NCBI GenBank assembly: GCA_949825045.1 | Contig: OX463814.1 | Location: 30,522,383 to 30,586,382, forward strand | Source of the DNA: Argyresthia goedartella | Lineage: Eukaryota; Arthropoda; Insecta; Lepidoptera; Argyresthiidae | Direction: 5' to 3' | Length of the DNA stretch: 64,000 bases | Shown: positions 10,392 to 21,559 of the stretch, one piece after another | Numbering within the stretch: the first letter of the stretch is position 1 | Layout: each line of letters opens with the position of its first letter | Notes under the pieces: model-generated | What the model was told of the DNA's origin: nothing | The model's input: only the letters and a program-made list of their open reading frames with translations | The model's database searches: none | Position numbers and translations under genes: made by a program

Positions 10392-13029
10392 TGTATCTAT
10401 ATATTATGAATGTGATGTGGTACAATAAAGGCTATTTTTATTTTACATATATTTATATTTTTATTTATACAATGCCTGGCCCAAATCAGAGGATAATATT
10501 AAAAACGGAGGTTCTTTAGGTCACTAGTAATTAAATCATAATGGTCTCAACTAATTAAAATCAAAACTTTAATTTAGATTTTTCTAACAAACATAATCGT
10601 AAATTCAATGTAATAAAATTCAATAGTTTCGCTCAACTCGATCTATTGAGTTCATTCTGCATCATTCTAATTCGAAGCTACTCGGACCGTCTCTTTGACA
10701 ATTTATGGGTTGCGTCAGAGGATGAAAAGGAAATCATAATGTAACAAGAGTAGCAAAAAGTTCGCGACTCTTTTTACTCGGCAAAACCACGTATTGTATC
10801 GACTTGGTATTGACATGTCGTGATGGATAAAATTTAATTATGTAAACGATAATTGTGATTGCGATATTTAATAATCTACATCAGATCTTAATTAATTTGA
10901 AACAGAGATTATATGCTGTGGGAAGTTGTGGGGACCGCTTTTATTCAAGGAGTTGAAAGTAAACTATCGGACATTAGCGGAGGCTCGAAATTAATCTTTA
11001 CACTAGCCGGCTAAACTTAAGTTTAATTTCACACCTAGTTTTAGCCGTAACATATATACTAATAAATACATACAAACTAACCGTAATTCTTAAGAGAATG
11101 GTGGTTCTTTAAGCGACTTTTAAGTTTATTAAGAGTTGAACTATCCCTGATGGCGCAGGGGAGTGCATTCCACAACTGAATGTATACATTACAATAATAT
11201 TTACAAGTATAAGCATTCCATTGACAACTACACAGCACAAAGAAAACTAAGTCTGCCGACTGAATACTTCTGATTCAAGTTTATGTTTAACTATTCAAAC
11301 TTGAATAAAAGAGAAAATCTAACTTTGAAAAATTAATCCCGACGGGGCTTTATCCCCCCAGTATTTCCAACGTCGGTGAATAAAAATGTAAATGCAGTGT
11401 TTGGAGCTACTGGCTGCACGGAGTAGATATACCTGCTACCAGCAGACAGATAACTGTAGTGATTACTCACTATGACAAAGCGATTCAGTATAAACTTACT
11501 GCTAAAATATGCATTTGCTTCTAACTTAGTGCAAGGCGCTTTGTGTGATATATTGCGGCCCAAGTAGTTATCTGGTTCCACGATATGTTGTAGCAAAAAG
11601 GGGTTGGATGCAAATCTACCTCCTTAAAATACGACATACACTAAATGTTATGTGTGTCTTTTCATTCGTTACAGAGATAATTTCACTTAACTGAGCATCA
11701 GTTTAGGCATTCATTCTACATTCATCATTAGGCACTATTAGCCCTAAAACACAAAATTACTAATTCCTTACTAAAATAAATATAAAATGCAAAATACATC
11801 CGACACAATGATTGTAACCTGATTTCAAAAAAGTGACTGACTTGTTTTCTTATTAAGCTGAGCACTTTCGTACCGCGAATTTTAATAGAACATGGCTAAG
11901 AAACCGCATGAAAATTTTTCCACGCGTTTGACTGATAAGGTGGCATGTAGAGACACACAGACAGACAGACAGACAGATACTTTAAATATCAAACCTCTCT
12001 TTTTCTTCGGGGGTTAAAATACATTCTAGCATATTTTGTCGAAATTACGTAATATTGTGACGTTCATTAAGAACGTTTAGGTCCCTTACAGATTAACCTT
12101 CATCCCTTGATAACAAACTGAAGTGAAGCCTCAACGGGGCCATATTCACATGACGCAGACTATTGCGCACATGACGGGGTGCCCTGCGTGCCCGACAACC
12201 TGCACGGACGAGGAGCTGCGCAAGGCTTCTGAGTGAGCTGTGACGGTTGCGGGATTCTGGGCTGCCCGCATCTTAGATGCCCACCGACTCGAGAAGAAGA
12301 TGTTATTGCCTATTATATAAAAGGAATAAAATAAACTTTAAATTGAGTCAAACCCATTACTAATCATGCATTTATATATTAGTCGCTTGCGCTTGTACCG
12401 GATAGGCCGTGTTAACTCATGCGCGAGTTAAATTAACAATGTAAAAACTATTGCTACGCATTACGCCTACGCCCGCTTCTAATAGGGCTGCTTGAAGGTT
12501 GATGTTTAGGGGATTGACGGGTTGACGATTGGGTTTGGAGATTGTTGAAGTTAAACGCTTACTTTTTACTTTATTTACTTGACTATACTCTTTAATTTAC
12601 TGAAAAACTATTTATGACAACTGAAACTAACGCACTATGCGTTGACTAATGAGTAAGATACCGCGACGGTTATGAGCAAGAGAAACTTGGGATTGCACTT
12701 AAAATACATTGGTTGATCCAACCGACCGTGTCGGTCTCTATAACACTTGGTATTGTTTAATTACGTTTTGACACGTGTGCCCAGGGCAACGTCCTGTGAA
12801 AGAGGCTTGATTGAATGAAGGACTAATTGAGATTTTTATACATGAAGCAACGTTTTCAGAGACAGATAGCATAAGTATGACAATTGATCGGTCGTTGCAT
12901 AGTATCGACCCTCATAAAAGAAATAAAGTGGTAATTTGGATTAACAGTGATTAATTATTTACTAAATTCATGCATAATAAAGTTCAAGTGTTAGATGAAT
13001 TGAGCATTGAGTAGATAAGAGCACTAAAC
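10392..13029. other. No gene recognised; short repeat remnants
   Basis: Mostly AT-rich. A dispersed repeat with 'ctgatggcgcagg..gcattccacaac' lies at about 11130-11185 and is shared with 36545-36600. A (CAGA)n microsatellite within a repeat-like block lies at 11958-11980. A locally GC-rich patch at 12120-12290 carries an open CPACPTTCTDEEL-like stretch that I could not assign. Confidence 0.5.
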
Positions 13030-13857
13030 TACAGCAAAAGCGAAATTGAGCACAAGTCCGACATCTTTAAGTATCTTCCTGAAGGCAACAGACTAGTAAC
13101 GAGGAAGGGTGAAAACAAGTCGAAGAAGAACATAAAGGATGTCATTAAAATGTTTAAGGAGACCGAGCCGGACAGGATCGTGAAACTCAAGACCGGTGAT
13201 CTGTCCAGCCTAGCCAATTATTCCATCCAAACATTCCATGGGACCATTGTCGGTAAGGTATTTGCCGAGCGTAGTTTAAATATTGACGAGGCGCAGTTTG
13301 TTTTACGTCCCGGTCCTCGACAGAGTCCGCTATTATTTTACTTAAGTAAACTTCTAACTACTAGATTAATAGGTACACGTCAGTGTACGCGTGTTTCCTA
13401 TATGAGTCGGGCTTTTGATCTTGTCAACTTCCAGATATTATGGGACAAACTGAACCAATCAGTTGTACCGACTCATGTACCGAATCTGTTGTGATACTGA
13501 AATGAGAACCAAACTAACAGCGTGCGATGGGGCGACTCCGACACTAGTGTGTGGAGTGCATCAGGGGGGCTTATCTATATATTGATAGGCTAGTCCGGGT
13601 TATGGAGTAGTTCAGATACTAAGAGCACGTCCCCTCGGAGAATCTCAGTCATGACTTGGACCACTACCGAGAGCGCAGAGTCCTGGCTATGCGATGTAAC
13701 ATTCTGCTGCGAAGATTACGCAAGTAATCTGGGGACGTCAAAATTACGCTGTTCAAGGCCAATTGTCAATGTTTCTACAAATATAAGTTATAGACCAGCT
13801 ACACCAGACGGTCATATAGCGCCCTCAGAATATAATACAATAATGCCCGACGTAGCT
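13030..13857 (+). pseudogene. Decayed LINE (ORF1-like piece plus RT pieces)
   Basis: The first part (KKNIKDVIKMFKETEPD) resembles an ORF1-type segment seen in lepidopteran LINEs. A deletion joins it to RT core sequence with FVLRPG and MSRAFDLVNFQILW (the catalytic 'AFD' block). After a frame change come NENQTNSVRWGD and GVHQGG-like remnants. From about 13625 the post-catalytic part follows (YRERRVLAMRCNILLRRLR, then ITLFKANCQ), with stops. It ends abruptly at the Gypsy-1 LTR at 13858. ORF1 identity is tentative; RT identity is firm. Confidence 0.7.
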
Positions 13858-14590
13858 TGTAACGGGATAACGGCTAAGGTCGAGCCACCGCTATCAGTAG
13901 CTATGATCGTCTATTCTATCTACCCCAAAAAAGATGTCCCGATTCAGCTGTAAAAATTGTAAGTTAAGAATGATAAGTCTGAATTTCTTGTTCGTTGAGA
14001 AGTTCGTTAGGCGTACAATAGTCGAACGGAAAATTGGTTCAGGAAGTTAGAGTTTCAAGTTAGACAGAGAAAGCATATATGCCCGCAAGCCGGTATTTCG
14101 CATCAGTTAGCGGTGTATTGCGCCAGATCGATCATTGTTGTATTTTGTGTGATGGTACCATTTATTTTTTGTATATATGGGCGCTTGGAACTTCTTTTAG
14201 TGGTCGACCACAATTCATAATATTTGTTTGGGATATCGTATAGATATCCGTCGTAGTTTTACGACGTGAGTACTCAATGATATTTCATGTGCTCGCTAGT
14301 AGCGGCTTGTGGTGGTTCCAATTATATATTTAGTTCACGGCAATAACGATCCGAATAGACCGGTTTACACATTTGCGATTTGATTTTCCGAAATGGGTTT
14401 GAACTAGCGGTTTCCTCAAAAGGTCCGTAACGTTTTGAAACCTTCAACTCTGCGCAATTTGAGCTGGATGTTATCGAAACGTTGTCATTAGCGCTTTTGG
14501 AGATCTAACCCACACCACAGCGAGGTACATACTCCGGTAAATACCGATATATGTATCAAACTGACCACAGCACTTCCTCGACCGAGCCCA
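13858..14590 (-). repeat. Gypsy-1 3' LTR
   Basis: The 733-bp copy matches 25725-26457 at about 98%. The plus-strand ends are TGTAAC... and ...CCCA, giving TG..CA termini. Its inner edge joins truncated integrase sequence directly, with no polypurine tract, so an internal deletion reached the LTR boundary. Confidence 0.85.
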
Positions 14591-14795
14591 AGCACCGTGC
14601 TAATCACCCTACTCATATGAAGAAAATAATATCTGTCCTTCATCAGTGCTAATATTTTATATCTGCCGTAGTGACCTATTTCTTCATGTATATGTAATAT
14701 TAGTTCCTCCTGTAATGCCTCAGGAATTACTAACAACCGTACGTTCCGCTTCGGCACGTGAAAATATAAAGTATCACCTACTAGCTTGTAATTAT
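14591..14795 (-). pseudogene. Gypsy-1 integrase zinc-binding remnant
   Basis: Reading on the minus strand from the BEL insertion site gives LVIPEALQEELILHIHEE followed by IGHYGRYK and a YYF patch. This is the His-rich first half of the integrase H2C2 zinc finger. The Cys pair and the whole DDE core are missing because the sequence runs straight into the LTR. The frame joins the sequence at 22133 on the other side of the BEL element once one ATTAT copy is discounted. Confidence 0.75.
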
Positions 14796-15368
14796 TGTTT
14801 AATTTCCACGCCTACCGAACGGCGTGGAATCCGAAGGGGGTGTGCCTTTGCCAGCACGTGAGAGAAAAGAAGTGATGAAATTTTACTGACCTTGTCACCG
14901 TAGACAGGAGATCGAAAGCTCGATTCGAGACAGGAATGTGGGATAGGAGCACCAGTTTGGGATAGGATATGGAGTGAATCTCGCTGTCGCTGCCGACGCT
15001 GTCGCCGGCGTGCTGCCTGCCGTCACGTGGAGTCGCCGCTACCGATACGACGTTGTCCAATCTACACGGATCACTTAACCGCTGACGTGAATCTACTTAT
15101 TTCCCGACTATGTGGTAGATTTACAGTCCGACCAGGTCCGACACCTGTATTAGAGAATTGTTACACCAAAATACAATCAATGGCCCGACGCCATGAGCAG
15201 ACATGTTGTTCTCACCGACGAGACAAGACCAAGAATAACCTCCAATTTTTTCCTCTCGTTGGTACGAGTGACATCTGCGGTCCGTTTCCGCTTAGTGATG
15301 TGCCGATTACTCGCGATCGATTCGCGCAACAAAAAACCGGTGCGTTTCTGAAGCATAAATATTAAACA
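14796..15368 (-). repeat. BEL/Pao 3' LTR
   Basis: 573 bp, same length as the other LTR, TG..CA ends. Differences to the 5' LTR are five substitutions. Just inside, on the element strand, is the G-rich CCGGGCGGGTGAC, a candidate polypurine tract, next to an inverted repeat GACAGGCCCGAACCTGTC at 15383-15400. Confidence 0.95.
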
Positions 15369-15399
15369 GTCACCCGCCCGGACAGGCCCGAACCTGTCC

Positions 15400-16289
15400 C
15401 TAATCAATAGGAAGGCGAGAAAGTGTTGCGACCGCTCTCTTGAGGACCGAGTCCCCCACCTTGACTTCTGCTGATCGAGGCGTGTCATCCCGACCCGTGT
15501 ACAAATTGACGATCCGTCCTCGTCTCCATCTCAATGATGGCAGGTTCGCATCCTTAATCAGCACCAAATCACCGACTTGAGGGGGGCTCGTCCGGTCAGT
15601 CCACTTAAGGCGCTGCTGCAAGATGTGCAAGTACTCAAGGGACCACCGTTTCCAAAAATCTTGAGCCATCTGCTGCAACATCTGCCACCTAGTTAACCGA
15701 CTTAACTTAACATCACCGAATGGGTATTCTGGCAGGGCGTTAAGGGGCTGACCTATCAGGAAGTGACCCGGCGTCAACGCTTCCAAATCATTTGGATCCG
15801 AACTGAGCGGGCACAACGGAAGCGAGTTCAGTGTCATTTCAATCTTACAGAACAGCGTCGCAAGCTCTTCAAAGCGTAGAGAGGTCTCACCGATGATCCT
15901 CGTCAGGTGCGACTTAGCCGATTTAACCGCAGCCTCAAATATTCCTCCCCAATGAGGACATCCCGGCAGACTGAAAACCCATTCAATCCCTCGTCGGGAG
16001 CAAGCCGTACCGATGGCATCCTGATTACCGTTCAGGAATTGAGTGACCTCCTGCAGATATCGCCTGGCTCCGACAAAATTTGTGCCATTGTCCGAACGGA
16101 TTAATGTCGGGAGGCCCCTTCGTGAGACGAACCGATCTAGACATGCAATAAATGCCTCTGTAGTGAGGTCACTGACCACCTCCAAGTGGACTGCCTTCGT
16201 GGCCAAGCACACGAAGACGCACAAGTATGCCTTCACTAATCTGGCGTTCCGTAGCTGTGAAGACTTGACCATGAATGGTCCCGCGAAAT
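15400..16289 (-). pseudogene. BEL/Pao integrase core and C-terminus
   Basis: Open frame on the minus strand beginning at the LINE insertion. It contains CLATKAVHLEVVSDLT, then RSDNGTNFVGA (second catalytic Asp) and GGIFEAAVKSAKSHL (catalytic Glu). These are followed by LTPGHFLIGQPL and a C-terminal VGDLVLIKD...WRRGRI fold, typical of Pao-type integrase. The first catalytic Asp lies just upstream on the other side of the inserted LINE tail, so the DDE triad is physically split. The downstream end at 15400 sits 31 bp from the 3' LTR, as expected for an element without env. Confidence 0.9.
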
Positions 16290-16755
16290 TTCATCCCGCG
16301 CTTTATTCAGCAAAAGTATATTTGGTATGGCGCCAAAAGTGTATAATAAGCTGCCTAAATCCATAAGAGACATTGAGCAACTTCATTCATACAAGGCTGG
16401 ACTTAGATATTTCTTAATCAAAAAATCATACTATAAGTTAGAGGACTTCTTGGAGGACAAGTCAATCTAACGCAATACTATAAATATAATGATAGGGACA
16501 TAAATAGATAAGTAACATGACCAGAATAATAAATTTATTGTGAATAAAATTAATGCTCATTCACTCTTAGATGGGTGCTTACTTTTCTTTAATTTTAATT
16601 TTATGATAATTGTGTTGTATGTACATCATAACCTTTGCACGTCTGCATGGCAGAATATAGCGAAACTAAGTGACATTATAAAATACCCGATGTACACCTA
16701 TATTCATGCAAATAAACATTACTTTACTTTACTTTACTTTACTTTAAAAAAAAAA
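16290..16755 (+). mobile_element. 466-bp 5'-truncated LINE 3' end inside BEL integrase
   Basis: The plus strand carries the last codons of a LINE RT (VYNKLPKSIRDIEQLHSYK then SYYKLEDFLED and a stop), an AT-rich 3' UTR, and a tail of five ACTTT units followed by a poly-A run. A 5-bp target duplication GAAAT flanks it (16285-16289 and 16756-16760). Removing it and one GAAAT restores the BEL frame exactly across the first catalytic Asp region, which fixes the junction. Confidence 0.9.
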
Positions 16756-17490
16756 GAAATCCGTTCCGACACCCGCAAAGGGCCGGATTTCGTTAACCCT
16801 ATCCGAGGGCAAATCGCCCATCTGGGGCTGCATCGTAGCCGCCTTGGCCCGATAACAAGGCAGGCACCGAAATACGACGCCACGCACTAAGCGTCTTTCC
16901 GATAGAATCCAGAACTCGCGCTGGAGAAACGCCATCAAGGCGTGGCATCTGACATGCCCATTCCGAATGTGTCGATCCTGTATCAACAGTTCGACCAACT
17001 TCCCTTTCCTAGGGAGTAACAATGGGTGGCGAGCCGCATAAGGCAGGTTGGCATTCCGCAGCCGACCTCCTACCCTCAGCAATCCTTGAGGGTCAATAAA
17101 CGGGTTGAGCCGAGCCACAGCTCCCTTCAGTTGGACGCGTCCGCGTCTCAGAATGTCCAATTCGGACTTAAAGTGCACCGTCTGCACGTTCCGTACCAAT
17201 GCGAACAACGCATGGTTCCGTTCCCGTGGTGTCAGGACCTGTGTCCACACTCGTTGCGCCTCAGAATTCCGACAATTCCGCGCAAATCGGCAGATCCAGG
17301 CGGTCACATTGACCAGCTTGTCGAGCGAGCTGTACCGTTCCAACAGGCTGAACTCCTCTTCCGGCTCTGGTTGCGTCGTACAGACACCGACTGTTAAGGC
17401 GCCGTTCGCCGTGGTAACGCGTGGACTCATTGGCCAATCCGATTCGGCTTGAGTCAACCATTTTGGACCCCACCACAAGGGAGTCCAACT
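16756..17490 (-). pseudogene. BEL/Pao integrase N-terminal part
   Basis: The minus-strand frame starts with WWGPKWL, the conserved end of the Pao RNase H-integrase linker. It runs through GGRLRNANLPYAARHPLLLP to the zinc-binding HIRNGHVRCH...CLPCYRAKA (H2C2). It stops at the inserted LINE poly-A. The WWGPKWL block directly follows RT-end sequence in another frame near 17490-17520, so the connection and RNase H (normally a few hundred residues) are missing. Confidence 0.85.
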
Positions 17491-19067
17491 CGACCCGATA
17501 CGAAAACATGTCTGACACTGTATTGGACGCCTAATACCGACAACATATTTGGATTTTCCAAATTTTCAAAAATGTGGGGATCCTGATGGTAGTCATCCGG
17601 AAGACCAGTCAGTAACTCTGGAGAGTTCGACATCCATTTCCGGAGCTCGTAACCTCCACCCCGTAAGAGCTCAACTAGCTCGTCCCGTCGAGCGAGCGCC
17701 TCCTCTACGGAATCTGCACCGGTACAGATATCGTCCACGTAGAGATCCTGCTCCAGGATCGCTGCTCCTCTAGGGAAGTTTAACCGTTCTCGATCCGCTA
17801 ACTCCCGCAGAGTGCGAATCGCCAAATAAGGACTAGACCGTAGCCCGTACGTGTTGGTGTTCAGCTCGTACACCCTGATGCGCTGATCTGGGCTCTCTCG
17901 CCACAGTATCAGCTGATACCGTCTATCGTCAGGGTGAATGACCGTCTGTCTAAACATCATCCGGATGTCAGCTTCAAACACAACATTGTGTCGACGGAAC
18001 CGTGTGATAACATCCGCGATGTCATGGTTCAACTTCGGCCCTGAATGCAAACACTGGTTCAGGTTCATGCCGTTAGATGTTGATGCCGATCCATCGAACA
18101 ATACCCGTATTTTGCCCTCCGGGGTCCTCAAGACCGCGTGATGGGGCAGGAAGCAGTGGTCTTCACGCTTCCAGTAGATACCCGAAACCGACATGTGGCC
18201 GAGCGACTCGTATTCCCGCATGAAGTCGACGTTCTTCTGCCGGAAAATCCCGTCACGCTTCATGCGTCGTTCCATCGACAGAAGCCGCGTCTCGGCTGCA
18301 TGGTGTGAACTGCGCAGCGGTGGGCGATCACTCCGAAATGGAAAACGTGTGAGAAATCGACCTGACCGAAGGCGACCAGTATTGTTCCGATAAAACTGTT
18401 CACACTCTTCTTCGACCGGGTCCAACCGGCGGACCGTAGGTGGTTCCTCCACCTCCCAAAACTTCTGTATCACCTCCGAGAGTACAGAACCGAATAAGGG
18501 ACTACGAGTCGCTAGGCGTGGGGCAGCCGGCATGACCGGACCCATTACCGCATGGCCCAGTCTGGTGTTGACCGAAACCAGACCAGTCGCCTGCAACACG
18601 TGGACACCTGGCACTAACAGGTATCCCAAGGCATCGACACCCAATAAAATGTCTACTGGGCCCGGAATATCGAACTCCGGGTCAGCCAGTGACAATCCAG
18701 CGACCAACTGTCGCACCGAGGGCGACAACCGTACGTGAGGGTGTGAGCCCATCACATTAGGCATGACTAATGCCGTGACCGTCAGATTCACCGATGAATC
18801 CACCCGTGACGAGAGAGTAATCCGACATACTCCCTTAACGGAACCGACTTCCGTGTTCCCAATTCCCCGAATGGAATGTGGATACTCCCTTACCGAAATG
18901 CCCAACCGTCTTACAAGGTTGCACGAGACTAAGCACCCCTGGGCGCCCGAGTCCAATAGTGCTCGTGCCACACAAGATTTGCCGTCCAAACTCCACGCTA
19001 TCACCGAGGCGGTGGGGAGCATGACCGTCTGTGGAGTGGCGGCACCCTGTAAGTGGGCGGCGTGTCC
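17491..19067 (-). pseudogene. BEL/Pao protease and reverse transcriptase
   Basis: The frame follows the gag UAG directly, with an in-frame ATG at 19022. The protease has the ALLDSGAQGCLVS active-site block. The RT carries FEADIRMMFRQ and QDLYVDDICTG (YVDD catalytic motif at about residue 428 from that ATG), and IRVLFDGSASTSNGMNLNQ. The frame ends in unrelated residues after VLGVQY at about 17525, marking the deletion that removed RNase H. The RT core itself is uninterrupted. Confidence 0.9.
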
Positions 19068-20882
19068 CTAGCGGGAACCTCCGCGGGATCCGAACCCGCT
19101 GGGACCCCCGTCGGCCTGGTAACTCGGCTGCTGATATGCCACCGGTGGCATATCAGACCGCATGTACATCAGGGGGTCCCAACCCGCATAATAGGCCCCT
19201 CGCTCTTCCGGTACCCGACCATACCGGACTGTGAACGGTGTGCCCGGTGGCCACCGTGGATGGAGGGGGGAGAGCGGATCCAACCTGGGGCGCTCTAGGA
19301 ATGGGGGCGACAACCGACTGTTCGCCTCCCTGTTCGCGTCCCAGAGCGACGGGCAGGGTGGCGCAGAAGGTGGTGGGCTCCCAGCCTTCGCGCCACTCAT
19401 AGGTGCCATCTGACACCCGCCCGTAACACGCGGTGAGCCAGCGGCCCGAAGTCCTCGCTGGCCCTGGACAGCGGCGACCGAACCCCGGCTATCCCGCCTG
19501 TTACCCCCCGCGCTGCCCCCTTCCCCTCGGGGGGGGTCCCGTCCGCGGGTACCCCAGTCACCCCGTTGGTGACTCTCGTTGCCCGGAGGGGGACTGGGTC
19601 CGGCCCTGGTTGGGCCCTGTGACCGACCAACCTGAGTCCGGCCCTGGTGACCGTCCCAAGGGCCTGACCGGTTCAGGCACAACACGACGTGGTGCCTGCC
19701 ACCGCAGCACTCACAGGGGGACGCGCGTGAGCACTCGCTCAACTGGTGCGGCCCCAAACAACCGAAACACAATCGGTGGCGGAAGACCACCTTCCTGCGG
19801 GCAGCCACACCGAGCGCCTTAAAGTTGGCGCAACTGGTCACCTCATGACCGGCACTGTCACAGTGCACACAGCCGTCACCCGACGACGCGGCACTCAAAA
19901 CGCCAAATTGTTTTGACCGCCCACCCCCCCGTGGGGATGGGGAGCGCGGCCCCTCCCGCATCCGCGCGGGTTGGCGCTGCACACTGGCCTCCGAATCCAT
20001 GGTATCGCATCGCCTGCATTCACCCTCCAAGAAATCCGTTAATTGGACGAGCGTGGGCAGTTCCGAGCTACTGCCCCCATGCAGCTGTTCAAACCGACTT
20101 TGAACAGCTGCAGGCAACCGTGACAAAACCATATATAACACGATATATGACCATTGGTCTACCGGCAGACCAAGGTTCTGAAGGGCCTTAGTGGCCACCA
20201 GCACAGGGTTGAGCACCTGTACCCGGATGTCAACATCCCGGGTTACTCTTGGGATGCTGAACAGATTCCCCAGCTGCGCATCAACCAACCGCCGTTTGTG
20301 TTGGTAGCGGTCAAACAATATGACCCGGGCAATCTCATAATTGCCCGCCGTAACCGTTAGGTGACCGACCAACTCCTTCGGTTCACCCCGCAGTGCCATC
20401 AATAGTTGGGCCAACTTGTAGGCGCTGTCCAGGTCGTCCCGACCGTGGACCAGGCTATCGAATAAATTGATGAATGCCGGCCACTCATCAATTGCCCCAC
20501 CGAAGGCCGGAATCTCCAGGTGTGGCAGCCGTCCGACAACACCCTTAGGGGGCGGGTCTCCGCTACCCTCCCCGCGGTCATCCCGATGCGACCGCTTAAT
20601 TTTTTCGGCGCGACGCTCGATGTCGCCCAAGCACTCCATCGCTTGGTCAGCATCCGCGCAGAGCTGCTTCACTGCAGCCACCGAGGCCTCATCCGTAAGC
20701 CCGAGGGCTTCAGCCTCCGCAGCCAGCTGACACACCTTCCCGACGCGTGTCATTGCGTCCTCCACACGCTTGAGCAGGACATCGTCCATGTCAGGTCGCT
20801 CCACATACTTGTGAGTATGGGCGAGCCATCTCATCTCCTCACGGACGCCATGCCGCAGTACCGTCAAGGGTGAAGGTGCCAT
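19068..20882 (-). CDS. gag: BEL/Pao gag polyprotein
   Basis: 604 residues from the ATG at 20882; the frame is also open a few codons upstream without another ATG. An N-terminal alpha-helical part is followed from about residue 120 by the Pao-family gag region (HLEIPAFGGAIDEWPAF, a DUF1759-like block). A zinc knuckle CVHCDSAGHEVTSC (CX2CX4HX4C) lies near residue 350 and a second Cys-rich patch CFGC...CECC after it. The C-terminus is Gly/Arg/Pro-rich. It ends at UAG (19068-19070), and protease-RT continues in the same frame. Gag packages element RNA in virus-like particles. It appears intact and GC-rich compared with its surroundings. Confidence 0.9.
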   Translation of the reverse strand: MAPSPLTVLRHGVREEMRWLAHTHKYVERPDMDDVLLKRVEDAMTRVGKVCQLAAEAEALGLTDEASVAAVKQLCADADQAMECLGDIERRAEKIKRSHRDDRGEGSGDPPPKGVVGRLPHLEIPAFGGAIDEWPAFINLFDSLVHGRDDLDSAYKLAQLLMALRGEPKELVGHLTVTAGNYEIARVILFDRYQHKRRLVDAQLGNLFSIPRVTRDVDIRVQVLNPVLVATKALQNLGLPVDQWSYIVLYMVLSRLPAAVQSRFEQLHGGSSSELPTLVQLTDFLEGECRRCDTMDSEASVQRQPARMREGPRSPSPRGGGRSKQFGVLSAASSGDGCVHCDSAGHEVTSCANFKALGVAARRKVVFRHRLCFGCLGPHQLSECSRASPCECCGGRHHVVLCLNRSGPWDGHQGRTQVGRSQGPTRAGPSPPPGNESHQRGDWGTRGRDPPRGEGGSAGGNRRDSRGSVAAVQGQRGLRAAGSPRVTGGCQMAPMSGAKAGSPPPSAPPCPSLWDANREANSRLSPPFLERPRLDPLSPLHPRWPPGTPFTVRYGRVPEERGAYYAGWDPLMYMRSDMPPVAYQQPSYQADGGPSGFGSRGGSR

Positions 20883-21559
20883 GGTTACCAATTCAATTAT
20901 TTCTGGTCCTATGCTTCACTACCGAACTAAGCACAGCCAGAGACCAGCACTTTCCCGTCAGCGCTGGGCACAGAAATTCAAACTAAGTTGTAAAAACCAG
21001 GGCAACCACTAAAACAATTAAATCCTAAACAATATTTAATATGGTCGCCCTGTGGACATACACCTTATAATATACACTCTAAATCAATTAGAGAATGCCA
21101 CCATAAAACACAATACAAAAATAACCCACAAAACTTGATTATGAAAACAATACAAAATAATAAGTGGCTTCTTATTAACCACACTTCCTTTGAGGTCAGC
21201 AAATCATCTTAATACCCCTTAAATAGCCCGACCCTGCTGTGTAAACCGAAATAACACTGTAGGACTATAGAACCCGACGTTCTACCGCAAGTAATACAAT
21301 CTAGGCTTCGCAGAATGACTGTTCAATCTTTTATGCGCAACAACAGTAGTTTCCGACTACAAATTTATAACAACTGTTAACTAAATTGGCACTTATACTT
21401 TCACTTACCGAAAATGAACTTTAATCGTGGTATACCGACCACAGACTCATTGCCGACTTGAGCCAATCTGAGATATTCTTTTCTCCCAACTACAATGTGA
21501 CAAAGGCAACCGTGAATCGATGATTTCCCACCAGGAAAACCGCGCTCCTGCTACCAAAA
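20883..21559 (-). other. BEL/Pao 5' leader with candidate primer binding site
   Basis: 677 bp between the 5' LTR and gag with no ORF. Next to the LTR, on the element strand, lies TTTTGGTAGCAGGAGCG; TGGTAGCAGGAGCG (about 21544-21557) is the likely tRNA primer site because it begins with TGG complementary to CCA. I could not assign the tRNA. Confidence 0.65.

Noticed and set aside
15027..15365. ORFs of about 112 residues in the BEL LTRs (also 21791-22129)
   Set aside because: They are non-coding LTR sequence; the differences between the two copies follow the LTR substitutions without codon bias.
19433..20730. Plus-strand ORFs inside the BEL gag region
   Set aside because: They are antisense shadows of GC-rich gag; the minus strand carries the recognised domains.
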